This document shows positions 9,621-19,959 of a stretch of 64,000 bases of DNA, in pieces. The translations under genes were made by a program, and so were the position numbers. Origin of the DNA: Arion vulgaris (taxonomy: Eukaryota > Mollusca > Gastropoda > Stylommatophora > Arionidae); NCBI GenBank assembly GCA_020796225.1, contig CM036756.1:64992144-65056143 (forward strand). The letters run 5' to 3'. Within the stretch, counting starts at the first letter, position 1, and every line of letters begins with the position of its first letter. Under the pieces are notes generated by a model that was not told the origin of the DNA, searched no databases, and saw only the letters and a program-made list of their open reading frames with translations.

Positions 9621-10441
9621 TAACATATGTCATACATTATTTGTATTCAAGTTTTCTATTCTAAGAAACTTATATTCCTTGTTATAACTTGTGTAGAGAG
9701 TTCAAACTGTTTCCCGTCATTCATCTTTCTAACATCTAACGGAGTAAGCCAAGGGACTGAATTCAGTTGTCATAAATCTGCAATTATCGGACGTGCTTTG
9801 CTAAATTTCCAGGAAAAATACTCGTAAATTTGACCTGCATAGCTGTCAATGCACGTCCGTAGCAAGCCACGACCCATTCAAATTTGCAAAACGGTTTATT
9901 TTCTGTCAGAGCGTTCCAGCATTCTACCGTTGGAAACAAATCTCCGGATCAGACCTTTCCTGTGTGTATTCCACTTTTAGCAACATCAGTCGTCAAATGA
10001 CTTGACTTCTTCTATCCGTCATCTCGCCGGCTTTGATGAGAATTCTAATTCCAGCTTCGATTTTCTCGCTCTTTGTGTCAGCATTGACGCTTTCTGTCAG
10101 ACGTCTCCGCATAGTGTAGACACTTCAAGAAGCTGGCGGTTATTCTCATGGCAAACGTTGTGTACATAGAATATTGCTTATATATACGGCTAACGGAGAC
10201 AAGAATGTCTACACTTTTATGTTGACAAATTCCAATCTTGACTAGAAATAATAATATTGATTAAATATTGATTTATCAAAAATATGAATACATGTTATAT
10301 TTCAACATGAGGTTCATTATTACTGACATGCCAATCAATCGAATTTTCATTTTCAAGATTTTATTTGCTGTCGCGATAAACATTTCATTTGTTGTGATAA
10401 AGTTCATAATAGAAACACATTAGGAAACCCTGAACTTCGTC
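9621..10441. other. Unassigned stretch
   Basis: No family, frame or RNA recognised. Base composition is ordinary for the window. Confidence 0.3.
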
Positions 10442-10545
10442 GAGAGAGGCATGAAATACATGACTAAATTCCATGGAAGAGATTGATCGAGTTGCCCTGG
10501 ACAGAGCGGTATGGTGAAATTATTTCAGGCTCTATGTAACGTGTG
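10442..10545 (+). pseudogene. RTE-1 LINE 3' terminal fragment
   Basis: GGAAGAGATTGATCGAGTTG, then ACAGAGCGGTATGG, and CTCTATGTAACGTG match the last about 100 bp of the RTE-1 copies at 4788 and 45486 (complement). This is the region of the ALCNV C-terminus. Confidence 0.6.
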
Positions 10546-10549
10546 AGAG

Positions 10550-10715
10550 CAGTGGCGGTTCGTCATTAAGGGCCTGTGGGACCAGACCCCACCAACAATA
10601 ACGTGTAACGTGTATTTATTATTTTACAAATTAAAATCTAATCTAATCCAAAACCATGATTTCCCCGAAAATGTGTGTCTGGCCCCACCAACAAAACTTA
10701 TCACGAGCCGCCACT
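10550..10715 (+). mobile_element. MITE-1 copy 2
   Basis: Ends CAGTGGCGGTTCGTC and CACGAGCCGCCACTG. Flanks TGTGAGAG and GACGAGAG are a decayed 8-bp duplication. It abuts the RTE-1 3' end. Confidence 0.75.
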
Positions 10716-10901
10716 GGACGAGAGGATTATATATATGGAACATCATATTGATGATGATAATGACGATCAACAAACATAAGTATTCATGAAATACAACTTA
10801 AAATACTAGTTGCAAGTAAAATAATGTTGACAATAATATGTACTCATGAGTTCAACAATAATTGACTTGTATTTTAAGTGTAACATTTGTTATACCTTTT
10901 T

Positions 10902-11341
10902 TAGATTGATTGTTAGATAGGGACATCGTCATTGCACTTCGGTGAGTAACCATGTGCGATCTGATCTATTTCATACACAGGAAGATCTCAGCAGAAGTGC
11001 ACGAGCTCAGTAGCACCGCGATAGTCCCCGAGGTAATTTACAAGATGGTGAAAATATTTTATAGGAATTTTATTTACAATATATTTCTTATTAATTTTGC
11101 CCGACTGCGGCTTTCCAGCCTGCTCTTCTCTATTTTCAAACGCGAAGTGTTCGTTTACGTGCTCAACTTGAACACGGAACCTATGTTTTATCGTCCGTCT
11201 CCGATAGGACTAGAAGCTCGATCTCACCTACACTAAAATCAGGGATTTCTGAAGAAATGTTCCAATGGCTCCACGAGGTTGTGAACCTAGTACATTTTGA
11301 ACGAGAAGCGATCATCTAACTTCTACACCACAGAAACACCT
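10902..11341 (-). mobile_element. SINE-A copy 3, near full length
   Basis: It starts with a degenerate (GATT) tail and carries the GGAAGATCTCAGCAGAAGTG region, a central A/T segment and TTTTATCGTCCGTCTCCGAT, and ends in the tRNA-like head (complement GTTTCTGTGGTGTAGAAGTT, with GGTTCACAACC as B box). At 440 bp it is the best single reference copy here and is not interrupted. Confidence 0.75.
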
Positions 11342-11344
11342 TTT

Positions 11345-11695
11345 ATATGAGTTTGCGTGTAACATGTTATTGAAGAAACGGTTAATTGAGTTCAAATCTT
11401 ATTAGTTTCCTGTGGTAACTTATGCGAAACTGCACGACCATCTACTGGTGCTAGTGGTGATCATTAGTCTCAATTTGTCATGTTCTTAAGTATCAACTTG
11501 GCAGACACTAATGAAGTATTCACTATGTTCGACTACCCATACTGACCAACAGGACTAATCAGAGAGACTTGTTCGGTGTCTAACACATTTGGGTACTTCT
11601 TCGTTCAATGTGAAACCTTGTCGTTGATGTTTAGTTTTCTCAACATTCACTCATTTGTAAATTTCATCTCAGAATGTAAAAGTATATCCGCTGTA
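11345..11695. other. Unassigned stretch
   Basis: Nothing recognised before the ATC array. Confidence 0.3.
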
Positions 11696-11699
11696 GAAT

Positions 11700-11930
11700 G
11701 ATGACGTGTTATGATATTATATAGGATACATATATCATTATCATCACAATAATTATCATCATAATCATCGTCATTATTATCATCATCATTGCAATTATCA
11801 TTTTCAATATTATCATTATCATGTAATACATATATCATTATCATCACACATCATATCATCATAATCATCATCGTTATCATCATCATCATTCAATTATCAT
11901 TTCAATATTCATCATTATCATCGTAATCAT

Positions 11931-11966
<36 letters not shown>

Positions 11967-12214
11967 GAGTGGCGGCTCGTGATCGTTTTTGTTGGTGGGG
12001 CCAGACACAAATATTCGGGAAAATCATGGCTTTGGAATAGGTTATATATATTTAATAATAACACGTTTCATATTTTTTTGGGTGGGGCTCCGGACCTCTG
12101 TCCCTTAATGACGAGCCGCCACTGATCATCATCGTGTCTGATTCCCTCATCATCATCATCAACATCATCATCATCATGTCATCATCATCATCATCATTAT
12201 CTAAAATATCATCG

Positions 12215-12277
<63 letters not shown>

Positions 12278-12632
12278 ACATCATCATCAACATCATCATC
12301 GTCATTGCCATCAACATCATCATCGTCGTTGTCGTCATCATCATCATCATTGTCATCGTCGTCCGCGTTGTGGTCACCATCATCAACATCATCATCGCCG
12401 TTGTCATCATCATTATCATCATGATCATCATCATCAGTATCGCCGTCATCATCATCATTATCATCTTCATTATCGCAATCAGTATCCCCATAATCAACAT
12501 CTTCATCATTATCACTATAATCATCATCATTTTCATCCTCAACATCATTATCACAATCACTATCACCATCGTTATAATAATTATCATCTTCACCCTCATA
12601 ATCATCATTATAATGATCGTTATCATCATATT
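11700..12632. repeat. Long (ATC)n microsatellite array interrupted by MITE-1
   Basis: Trinucleotide ATC/CAT dominates, with decayed interruptions. The purest run is about 12175-12300. Poly-serine, poly-methionine and poly-isoleucine frames on both strands are translations of the repeat. Confidence 0.9.
11967..12124 (-). mobile_element. MITE-1 copy 3 inside the ATC array
   Basis: The element runs from GAGTGGCGGCTCGTGATC to GACGAGCCGCCACTG and has ATCATCAT on both sides. Because the host is an ATC array, the apparent duplication could be coincidental. Confidence 0.75.
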
Positions 12633-12659
12633 AAAGTTTTAAATATACACTAAGAATGT

Positions 12660-12908
12660 CTAAAAGACCTTAAGGTCTAAAGACGAGTGATTGACTTCAT
12701 TGCAACTGGTTTGTCCATCTGACTTGGTTCCTCTCAGCAGAAATGGCACGTCAGCTGTCGAAAGTCTTACGTAAAACGACAAACTCTATATCTTTAGATC
12801 TCCGGATCTCCGGAAAAAGTGTACTAGCGAACCAAACGACGTAGTTTGGATTCAAACCCATGGTCTTCAGAAAGCGATTCAAATGTCTTGACCACAGAAA
12901 CCTACAAC
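12660..12908 (-). mobile_element. SINE-D copy 1
   Basis: The reverse strand reads GGTTTCTGTGGTCAAGACAT as head, GGGTTTGAATCC as B box, GTGCCATTTCTGCTGAGAGG and the 3' block CAATGAAGTCAATC. It matches plus copies at 13693, 22296 and 23838. Confidence 0.6.
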
Positions 12909-13030
12909 CAAATAAGGTGGTACACACATTCGTTTACTTCCTCAAATTTGATACATTTATTCTAAATGTTTAGAAGTCAAACAGAGGTAAGAGACATTTC
13001 TAAGAAACAGAAAACATTTCTTTTGCAGTA

Positions 13031-13140
13031 TTCTACTAAACTACTGAACGTATAAGTGGTGCCTAGAAAATAGACGACTCGTTTACTGTTGTTGATGGAT
13101 AAGTCCTGTAAAAGGATATGCCACGATTTTAATTTTCAGT
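13031..13140 (+). mobile_element. SINE-C copy 3, 5' truncated
   Basis: Only the 3' half is present: AAACTACTGAACGTATAAGT, then GGTGCCTAGAAAATAG, then GTCCTGTAAAAGGATATGCC. Confidence 0.55.
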
Positions 13141-13183
13141 AGGAAGAACATACAATCACAAAGAGTTAATAGAGATGATGACG

Positions 13184-13344
13184 CAGGGGCGGCTCGTCAT
13201 TAAGGGTCAGTGGGGCCGGGCCCCACACAAAATAATGTATAACATGTATTTATTTTATAAATTAAAATATAGCAACCAAAAACCATGATTTATCCGGAAA
13301 AAATGTCTGGTCCCACCAGCAAAAATGACCACAAGCCGCCACTG
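13184..13344 (+). mobile_element. MITE-1 copy 4 with perfect 8-bp duplication
   Basis: TGATGACG occurs exactly at 13176-13183 and 13345-13352. Ends are CAGGGGCGGCTCGTC and ACAAGCCGCCACTG. This copy fixes the 8-bp target duplication of the family. Confidence 0.85.
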
Positions 13345-13442
13345 TGATGACGCATACACTCATACCACGAACATTTTCCACGCGTTCATAAACAAGCAAA
13401 AGTATAGCCCCACACAAGTAAAACACTAAGAGTCCAATAACA

Positions 13443-13616
13443 CAGGGCCGTGCCGTGCTATGATGCAGAGAGGCGGCCGCATCAGGCGAGACCGTAAGGA
13501 GGGCGTCACAAGCAGCGAAATCAAGATCACAATTGAAGGTTATTTTAAAGAAAAATATTTAAGAGGCGGCATTTCGAAGACTTGCATCATACTGAGAAAA
13601 TATACCGCAAGTCCTG
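13443..13616 (-). mobile_element. MITE-2 copy 2 with perfect 8-bp duplication
   Basis: CAATAACA flanks both sides exactly (13435-13442 and 13617-13624). The element begins CAGGGCCGTGCC and ends CCGCAAGTCCTG, inverted relative to the copy at 9443. Internal blocks GAGGCGGCCGCATCAGGCG and CTTGCATCATACTGAGAAAA match that copy's complement. Confidence 0.85.
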
Positions 13617-13626
13617 CAATAACATT

Positions 13627-13692
13627 TGCATGCACACACATATACACACTCATACACATGCATACACACACGCACAACACATACACACACGC
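13627..13692. repeat. CA-rich microsatellite
   Basis: Imperfect ACACAT/ACACAC repeats directly before SINE-D. Confidence 0.8.
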
Positions 13693-13956
13693 GAGGGGTC
13701 TCTGTGGCGAAGTGGTTAAGCCCTTTGCCTTGTGAGTCGAAGGTCGTGGGTTCGAGTCCGGACCGCGCCGTTCTGTTCACGAGTGCAGTTTTTTCAGAGA
13801 CCCTAGGATTGTTGCCGGAGCTACGGAGTTCGTGCTTTGTGCAATACTCTCGGCAGGTGGCGTGCCATTTCTGCTGAGGGGGACCGAGCCATATGGGGTA
13901 AAACCCGGTGCAGTGAAGTCAATCTTTCGGCTTTAAAACCCTTAAACCCTTTAAAC
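13693..13956 (+). mobile_element. SINE-D copy 2
   Basis: The head GGGTCTCTGTGGCGAAGTGG, B box GGGTTCGAGTCC at about 13750, TTCACGAGTGCAG, GGTGGCGTGCCATTTCTGCT and GGTAAAACCCGGTGCAGTGA define the family. The tail is CTTAAACCC-rich. It sits between two CA repeats. The head strongly resembles that of SINE-A. Confidence 0.75.
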
Positions 13957-13993
13957 ACACACGCATAAACACAAAGACACACACACACACACA
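13957..13993. repeat. (CA)n microsatellite
   Basis: ACACAC run after SINE-D. Confidence 0.85.
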
Positions 13994-14025
13994 ATGTGTC
14001 TTTATGTTAACCACGCATACAGCGC

Positions 14026-14310
14026 GTCGACAAATTCTTTACGCATTGAGAGTCTTTCCGAACAGAGGAGTTTCAGGGCTATGAACCCCACTCGCTGACC
14101 AGATTGAGAGAGATGGGTGTCCATATTGGTACAGCCCGAAAAGAACGACATACTAAATATGCAAGGAGATTGATTAGTCAACATCGAACTGACGTGTTTG
14201 GCCGCTGGACGCTGCTGGATTTGCTGAGGCGGAGATTGGAGCACCCATGGACATGTTCGGTGTGCTATGATGATAGTCCTTATATAACTGATAACAGATA
14301 AACTCAATCT
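14026..14310 (+). pseudogene. RNase H-type LINE C-terminus
   Basis: The frame 14104-14301 reads HTKYARRLISQHRTDVFGRW, then TLLDLLRRRLEHPWTC and CYDDSPYITDN. The same C-terminal segment follows an RNase H domain in the better copy at 43195-43670. It is 5' truncated and frameshifted relative to that copy. Confidence 0.55.
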
Positions 14311-14342
14311 TGCAAGTATGAGTACACAAAGTGCACTCAAAC

Positions 14343-14545
14343 AAGACATCCACACACGGACACATACACACGTATACACAATGTACGTTCATACAAACCA
14401 GTCGATATATCCCACATACACACACACACATACACGCGCACAAAGTTCCCAAACATCACCGACACAAAAACACACAAACATCGCGCCGACATTCTCCCAC
14501 ATACCCGCACACAAAGTGCTTCCAGACTCTCTAAAAACACACATA
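14343..14545. repeat. CA-rich region
   Basis: Degenerate ACACAC/ACATAC repeats. Histidine/threonine-rich frames here are artefacts. Confidence 0.7.
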
Positions 14546-14894
14546 TACCCATCTGTCTTGTTGAACAAAAATAGACCATTGTACAAACCTACAATTGATC
14601 GATTTGAAGAAATGTTCCATTACACGAACAAGTCAAATATCGACAGAAATAACCACTAGAATATTCGAATACACAATTACGAAATGTCTATCAATTCGTG
14701 TCTGCTTTTATTTATACAGTTCTCTTTAAGAGAATCATACAGTTTTTTTTAAAATTTTTGCTCCTGAAGCTGCAGAGAACATTTTCTTTCATTGTTACAA
14801 TCGTGGTAATTTTCATCACGATATTATTTTCGTTTTCTAGCTTCTTGTACTTTAAACACGGACGCTGTCATGAATTTTGATTAAGTGACATGAG
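14546..14894. other. Unassigned AT-rich stretch
   Basis: Nothing recognised. Confidence 0.3.
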
Positions 14895-14896
14895 TC

Positions 14897-15193
14897 AGCT
14901 TGACATCTCTTCCTTATGACAGAACAGATCTGACATTCCTTCCTTATGACAGAACAGATCTGACCTTACTTCCTCAGGACAGAACAGATCTGACATTCCT
15001 TCCTTATGACCAGAACAGATCTGACATTCCTTCCTTATGACAGAACATATCTGACATTTCTTCCTTATGACAGAACAGATCTGACATTTCTTCCTTATGA
15101 CAGAACAGATCTGACATTCCTTCCTTATGACAGAACAGATCTGACATTCCTTCCTTATGACAGAACAGATCTGACATTTCTTCCTTATGACAG
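14897..15193. repeat. 30-bp minisatellite
   Basis: The unit TGACATTCCTTCCTTATGAC, then AGAACAGATC, repeats about 9.6 times with few changes. Because 30 is a multiple of 3, both strands are open (LTFLPYDRTD and CQICSVIRKE translations). The array stops exactly where PLE homology begins. Confidence 0.9.
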
Positions 15194-15207
15194 TTTCTTT
15201 TCGCTCT

Positions 15208-15835
15208 TGCCCTACGGAACCCATCTCCGAATTCCTTAACAGTATCTTTAATCCCATAGTTACCACACTACCATTATTTTTGAAAGATACGAGCCACGCT
15301 TTGTCTGTTTTTTTCTTCCATTGAGTTGCTACCCGACTGGACCTACCGTCTCTTCCTCCTTGATGTGTGCTCATTGTACACCTCTATATCTCATTCTGAC
15401 GGCCTTAAAGCTCTCCAGTTCTTACTCAATAGGAGAACTAATCCACTTGTGTCAACCTCTGCTCTCCTTCGTCTTGCAGAACTAGTTCTCACTCTCAACT
15501 CCTTTCAGTTCAATGACCAATTCTTTGAGCAGATCAGTGGGGTCGCCATGGGTACTAAAATGGGACCTAGTTATGCTTGTCTATTCATGGGTTATCTTGA
15601 ACACCTAGTATGGAATACATATGATGGCCCCCTTCCGTCTGTTTATCACAGATACATTGATGACAATATTGGCATTACTGATATGTCTGAAGCCGATTTG
15701 TCACGCTTCATAAATTTCATTAATGTTCTCAACCTTGCTATTCGTTTTACCTCTTCCATCTCCACTTCTTGTGTCAACTTTCTTGACATTACTATCACCA
15801 TATACCTATCCACTATCACTACATCAGTATAATAC
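15208..15835 (+). pseudogene. PLE reverse transcriptase domain remnant
   Basis: The longest clean frame (15326-15832) contains DVCSLYTSISHSDGLKAL, then QISGVAMGTKMGPSYACLFM, then HRYIDDNIG with the catalytic YIDD at 15653-15664, and SCVNFLDITI. These are the ordered RT blocks of Penelope-like proteins. An upstream frame (15208-15310) supplies an earlier block and ends in a stop at FFFH*, so there is a frameshift near 15310. The domain would act in target-primed reverse transcription; this copy cannot be translated intact. Confidence 0.85.
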
Positions 15836-16720
15836 AAGCCTACTGATGGAATAGTTTTCTCATTTATACTTCTTCCCATCCCCAGGCGTGTCGTGATTCT
15901 TTGCCATTCTCACAGCTCTTGCACCTTCGTTGCCTTTATAGCGAGGACGAGGATTTTCTTGATAGAGCTCGCGAGATGCTTGATTTCTTCCGCAGGCGCC
16001 TATACCCGGAGAGGTGCTTGTATCTGCTATGCATCGAGTTCAGACAATTACTCGCCAGCAGGCCATAAAACCCCTTTAAAGGACTGCTAACTCTGACAGG
16101 GTAAAACGTATCTTAACTTTCCACCCCCATAGTTCACTTTTGAAAAAATGTTTTATTTCTTCATCTGTCTATCCTTAAGTCAGATCCTGAGACCCGTTCA
16201 GTTTTCCTCAACTATCCTTTGGTGGGTTACAGACGGGACAGAAGTCTTAAGGATATGTTGGTCCACAGTCGCCTTTAGTTCATTATCCAGAGTCATTTTG
16301 TCACTGTCCAATGTGGCCGTCGGCGTTGCAATACGTGTGCTTATGTGATACAGACTCGTACCGTATCTTTTCCTTTAGCCACGTTTGTTATTGAAGATGG
16401 TTTTACATGCGAGTCCCGAAATATAATCTACGCTATCACTTGCAAGCGGTGTGCTAAGACATATATCGGCGAAACAGGCAAAATGCTCAGTGACCGTTTC
16501 GGCTAACACTTACACGATAGACGCCAATGCTCTGTGACCCCGGTAGCCACTCATTTCAATGGTACTGACCATTTGTGTGCTCGCGACGTCCAGGTCACTG
16601 CCATCCAATCATGTTCCTCTGATGATCGCAGTCGATTTGCTCTGGAGAATCGCTTTATTTCTTGATATGGCACTTGCGACCTCATGGACTCAACGCTCTA
16701 CATTCCTATGCTTCTTAGTA
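15836..16720 (+). pseudogene. PLE linker and GIY-YIG endonuclease remnant
   Basis: After the RT, the reading continues in shifting frames as YKPTD, SRNIIYAITCKRCAKTYIGE and TGKMLSDRFG, then a stop (TAA in place of a codon before HLHDRR), then PVATHFNGTDHL and ALENRFIS. NIIYAITC...YIGETG is the GIY-YIG nuclease signature at 16417-16490. CGRRRCNTCAYV upstream is the cysteine-containing linker typical of these proteins. At least three frame breaks are visible. Confidence 0.8.
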
Positions 16721-16944
16721 CTTTCTCTTCTCATGCTTTATATTTTATATGTGTAGATGTTATATGTATATGAGTTATATATTTACTTGATGTTTTATTG
16801 TTTCTCTTCTTTTTCCACTTCTAGTTTTTCTGTATTTATTTCGTTATTCGTTTTTAGTCACACATGTTCATTCATTTTTAACTGTTGTAATATCTTTGTC
16901 AAAGTCTATATGTTGTGTTCTGTGACATTCGTTACTTTTGTTGT

Positions 16945-17080
16945 ATCGTTTGTTTGATAAAGACCTTTTGGTCGAAACGTTGCTGTATATTGTCATTGTT
17001 TTTGTATTTTGTAAAACTACAGTACCTTGTTATTACGTGCTTCTCCATTTTACATTGTTTTACTGCAGTCTTCCTCTATA
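16945..17080 (+). other. PLE 3' terminal block with hammerhead-like core
   Basis: TTGATAAAGACC (loop TTTT) GGTCGAAACG forms a perfect 4-bp stem II analogue (GACC/GGTC), followed by GTTGCTGTA. PLEs are known to carry hammerhead ribozyme motifs in their termini (core CUGAUGA...GAAA). Here the core reads UUGAUAA with an extra A, so positions C3 and G8 are changed and activity is doubtful. The same block recurs at 26562, 32614 and 44990. Confidence 0.5.
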
Positions 17081-17169
17081 TTGTGATAATTTCGTATATG
17101 GTATCTTGTTTTATTTACCGTTTTTCTCAAGCATTTCATTTCACATGTGGTAATTTTCCTTTCTTGTTC

Positions 17170-17230
17170 CTTTGTCAGTGCTCATGTTTGGCACTGGTAG
17201 CACAGTGTTGGTATGAAGATTTCTACAAAG
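17170..17230 (-). pseudogene. Short RTE LINE fragment
   Basis: The complement of TTTGGCACTGGTAGCACAGT matches the RTE-3 copy at about 20310 (there ILPTLCYQCQTWTLTT). Confidence 0.4.
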
Positions 17231-17419
17231 TATCACTAAATTTAATTCGTTTTTAATTTCAATGTACATGCATGGCAGTGGACACCGAGCTGACAACAAC
17301 AACAAGAGAGGTATAAGGGCACGCAAGACGAAATTTGGATCAAAGCATAATAGTAAGGTCAAAGTAGAGAAAAAGACACAAAATCGAAGTGAGTGAACAT
17401 ATTTTAGTTCCTTCATCGC

Positions 17420-17664
17420 TCGTGTGATGTCGGGGCTCGCAAGGGGTGAACATATAGTAACACTGCGATCTACAAGGGGACTGAGGTAGGGGCCTAGGGA
17501 AGATACTTAGTAAACAAAATGCTTAGCACAAACGGCTGTGCTGGCCTACTTGTAGGCGCTTAACTGAGAAACGTACAATTGCTCTAAAGCTTGGATCATA
17601 TACAAATCACAAAGAATGGCAACACGTGGTCGATGCGGAGCGCTCGAAGAAGAAATAGAAGTCT
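17420..17664 (+). mobile_element. SINE-F copy 2
   Basis: Carries GGGGCTCGCAAGGGGTGAAC, ACTGAGGTAGGGGCCTAGGG, CAAATCACAAAGAATGGC and GAGCGCTCGAAGAAGAAAT; a short GAA-type tail. Confidence 0.7.
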
Positions 17665-17767
17665 CTTCCTTTTGTGAACTTGGGAGTGACGAGGACTGAA
17701 GGTGATAATAAAATGGAGAACAGTGCTGATATTTTCCCTAACACTTAATCCCTATTTCATTGCCGTT

Positions 17768-17970
17768 GCCCGCGTGCCCAGCGTGTTCGTAGCGCGTTGG
17801 ACTACGGGTGATTAGTCCTCTGTAAGTGCGGGTTCAACTCCGCTGACTGGCAGAAAAGATACAGGTTCCCCAGATTTACAGTGTTCGTGACACCGAGCCG
17901 AAGGGTTACATGTCCATGACACCGAGCCGAAGAGCTTTCAGCTCAAGTGCTTCTGGATCGGAAAAAAAAA
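17768..17970 (+). mobile_element. SINE-E copy 4
   Basis: The head CCCAGCGTGTTCGTAGCGCG, two CACCGAGCCGAAG blocks, CTTCTGGATCGG and an A tail are present. Unexpanded. Confidence 0.75.
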
Positions 17971-18043
17971 TGTCATTGCCCTTTTTCTAGCAAAAGGAAT
18001 TTTTACAGATTTAAGTTAATGGTCAGCACCTGTTAACGTGTAG

Positions 18044-18232
18044 AATTGATTGATAGAAAAAGCCATCACTATTGCACTTAGACGAGTAACCCTGTCTGAT
18101 GTGATCAATTTCTTACACAGGAAGATCTCATTGGCAGTGCGTGAACTCTGTCGCCCCCAATGTTATTTTGAAGATGCTGACAATTTTAGAAAGAATTTTA
18201 CTTTAATTTATATTTTAAATAAATTTTGCCGA
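18044..18232 (-). mobile_element. SINE-A copy 4, truncated at its head side
   Basis: Starts at ATTGATTGATAG, contains TTACACAGGAAGATCTCA, and breaks at TTTTGCCGAGG where the 41-bp minisatellite begins. Confidence 0.6.
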
Positions 18233-18235
18233 GGG

Positions 18236-19230
18236 GACGGTTTTCTCTCTCTTTTGTTATATTCATGTTCCTATTTAGAACTTTTCTCTCTTGTTATATT
18301 CATGTCTCGATCTAGAACTGTTCACTCTCTCTTGTTATATTCATGTCTCAATCTAGAACTGTTCACTCTCTCTTGTTATATTCATGTCTCGATCTAGAAC
18401 TGTTTACTCTCTCTTGTTATATTCATGTCTCTGATTTAGAACTGTTACTCTCTCTTGTTATATTCATGTCTCTATTTAGAACTGTTTACTCTCTCTTGTT
18501 ATATTCATGTCTCTATTTAGAACTGTTTACTCTCTCTTGTTATATTCATGTCTCTATTTAGAACTGTTTACTTTCTCTTGTTATATTCATGTCTCTATTT
18601 AGAACTGTTCACTCTCTCTTGTTATATTCATGTCTCTATTTAGAACTGTTTACTCTTTTTGTTATATTCAGGTTCCTATTTAGAGCTTGTCTCTCCCTCT
18701 CTTGTTATATTCATGTCTCGATCTAGAACTGTTCATTCTCTCTTGTTATATCTCAAAAGGTTCTTTTTTTCAGGTTCTTTGCTCTCTCCTCTCTTGTTAT
18801 ATTCATGTCTCTATTTTAGAACTGTTTTCTCTCTCTTGTTATATTCAGGTTTCCCATTTAGAGCTTGTCTCTCCTCTCTTATTATATTCATGTCTTTCTT
18901 TTCTCTCTCTTTATATTATGTTTATTTTAAACATGTCTCTTTTCTAGATTCTTCTCTATTGCTTTCTTCTCCTCTCTTGTTATATTCATGTCTCTCTCTC
19001 TTCTATTGTTATGTCTATCTAGAACTTCTCTTTTCTCTTGTTATATTTATGTCCCTATCTATAACTTCTCTCTCTCTCTCTCTCTGTTTTTATATCCATG
19101 TCTCTATCTAGAGCTGTTCTCTCTCTCTTGTTATATTCATGTCCCTATTTAGATCTTTTCTCTCCCTCTCTATCTCTCTCGCGTTATATTCATGTCTCTA
19201 TCCAGAACTTCTCTCTCTCCCTTTCTAGAT
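18236..19230. repeat. 41-bp minisatellite
   Basis: The unit CTCTCTTGTTATATTCATGT, then CTCTATTTAGAACTGTTTA, has a strict 41-bp period at 18320-18640, with decay and CT expansion after 18660. Long plus frames with IHVSI/LLLYSC repeats are translations of it. Confidence 0.9.
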
Positions 19231-19550
19231 TACTGTTACTTTCTGGAAATATAAATCTGACATACAATAAACATAATCCTGATAAAAATAAACATTACTA
19301 CTCACACACGCACGTGTACACGTGCACTCTATAAATATTGTCAGATACAATGCTCATTCCCAATACATTTCTGATGGCCTATACCCTAGATTCCAAGCTC
19401 TATTGTGATAAATGTCTCATGACCTCATTACTCTTTCATTAATTTAATTCTCAATCTCATTACTGTTTCTTTTTGTCTTAATAATGTTGTTTATCCATTA
19501 GTGAACAATTAATGCACTGTGATTTCAATATTGAAACCGCCCATGTGTTG
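19231..19550. other. Unassigned stretch
   Basis: No recognised feature; short CAC-type runs at 19300-19325. Confidence 0.3.
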
Positions 19551-19806
19551 GTGAGACTCGCAAGGGGAGAAACGAATAGTAACACTCCAACCTACATGGC
19601 GTGTCGTAAGAGGCGAATGAGATAGGGCCCCAGAGAAGTTAACCTAGTAAATAAAAAGCATCGCAGAAATCAGATATATGGGGTCTACTTGTAGGAGTAT
19701 ACCTGGCACAACGTACAATCGCTCTTAGGCTCAGTTCACATACAAATCACAAAGAGTGGTTAAAAGATGGTCGGTATGAAGCGTATGAAGATGAATAAAA
19801 AGATGA
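19551..19806 (+). mobile_element. SINE-F copy 3
   Basis: GGCGTGTCGTAAGAGGCGAA, AGCATCGCAGAAATCAG, GTACAATCGCTCTTAGGCTC and ATCACAAAGAGTGGTTAAAA are all in order, with a degenerate GAA/AAGA tail. Confidence 0.7.
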
Positions 19807-19857
19807 AACATTGAAGACCAGCCTCTGTCAGAAACTTATGTGGTAACACTGGATGAA

Positions 19858-19935
19858 TTGCTAGTTGGCTAGGCAATGGTACCGTTAGTTATAAGTGTAA
19901 GTAGTTCGAGTCCTTTCTTTCTTTCTCTTTCTTTC
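19858..19935 (+). mobile_element. Possible tRNA-like SINE head
   Basis: TAGTTGGCTAGGCAATGG followed 40 bp later by AGTTCGAGTCC gives A- and B-box spacing like a tRNA, then a (TTTC)n run. Single occurrence, so weak. Confidence 0.3.
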
Positions 19936-19959
19936 TCGAATCCTGTATGCCTCACAGCG

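Larger units (their letters stand above)
15195..17090 (+). mobile_element. Degenerate Penelope-like element (PLE)
   Basis: From 15208 the translation gives CPTEPISEFLNSIFNPIVTT, then LPLFLKDTSHAL, followed in another frame by the PLE reverse transcriptase, a linker and a GIY-YIG endonuclease, then a 3' UTR holding TTGATAAAGACC...GGTCGAAACG and TTTTGTAAAACTACAGTACC. PLEs are retroelements, distinct from LINEs and LTR elements, whose single protein joins an RT to a C-terminal GIY-YIG nuclease. The 5' third of the ORF is missing, and several stops and frameshifts make it non-functional. Confidence 0.85.

Noticed and set aside
12134..12642. Poly-serine, poly-methionine and poly-isoleucine frames
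   Set aside because: Translations of the (ATC)n array in different frames and strands.
13743..13766. Possible tRNA genes at B-box sequences
   Set aside because: A and B boxes occur, but acceptor stems do not pair and SINE bodies follow; these are SINE heads.
14895..15374. 159-codon minus frame with CQICSVIRKE repeats
   Set aside because: The 30-bp unit is a multiple of three and lacks stops; the frame then crosses PLE sequence on the opposite strand.
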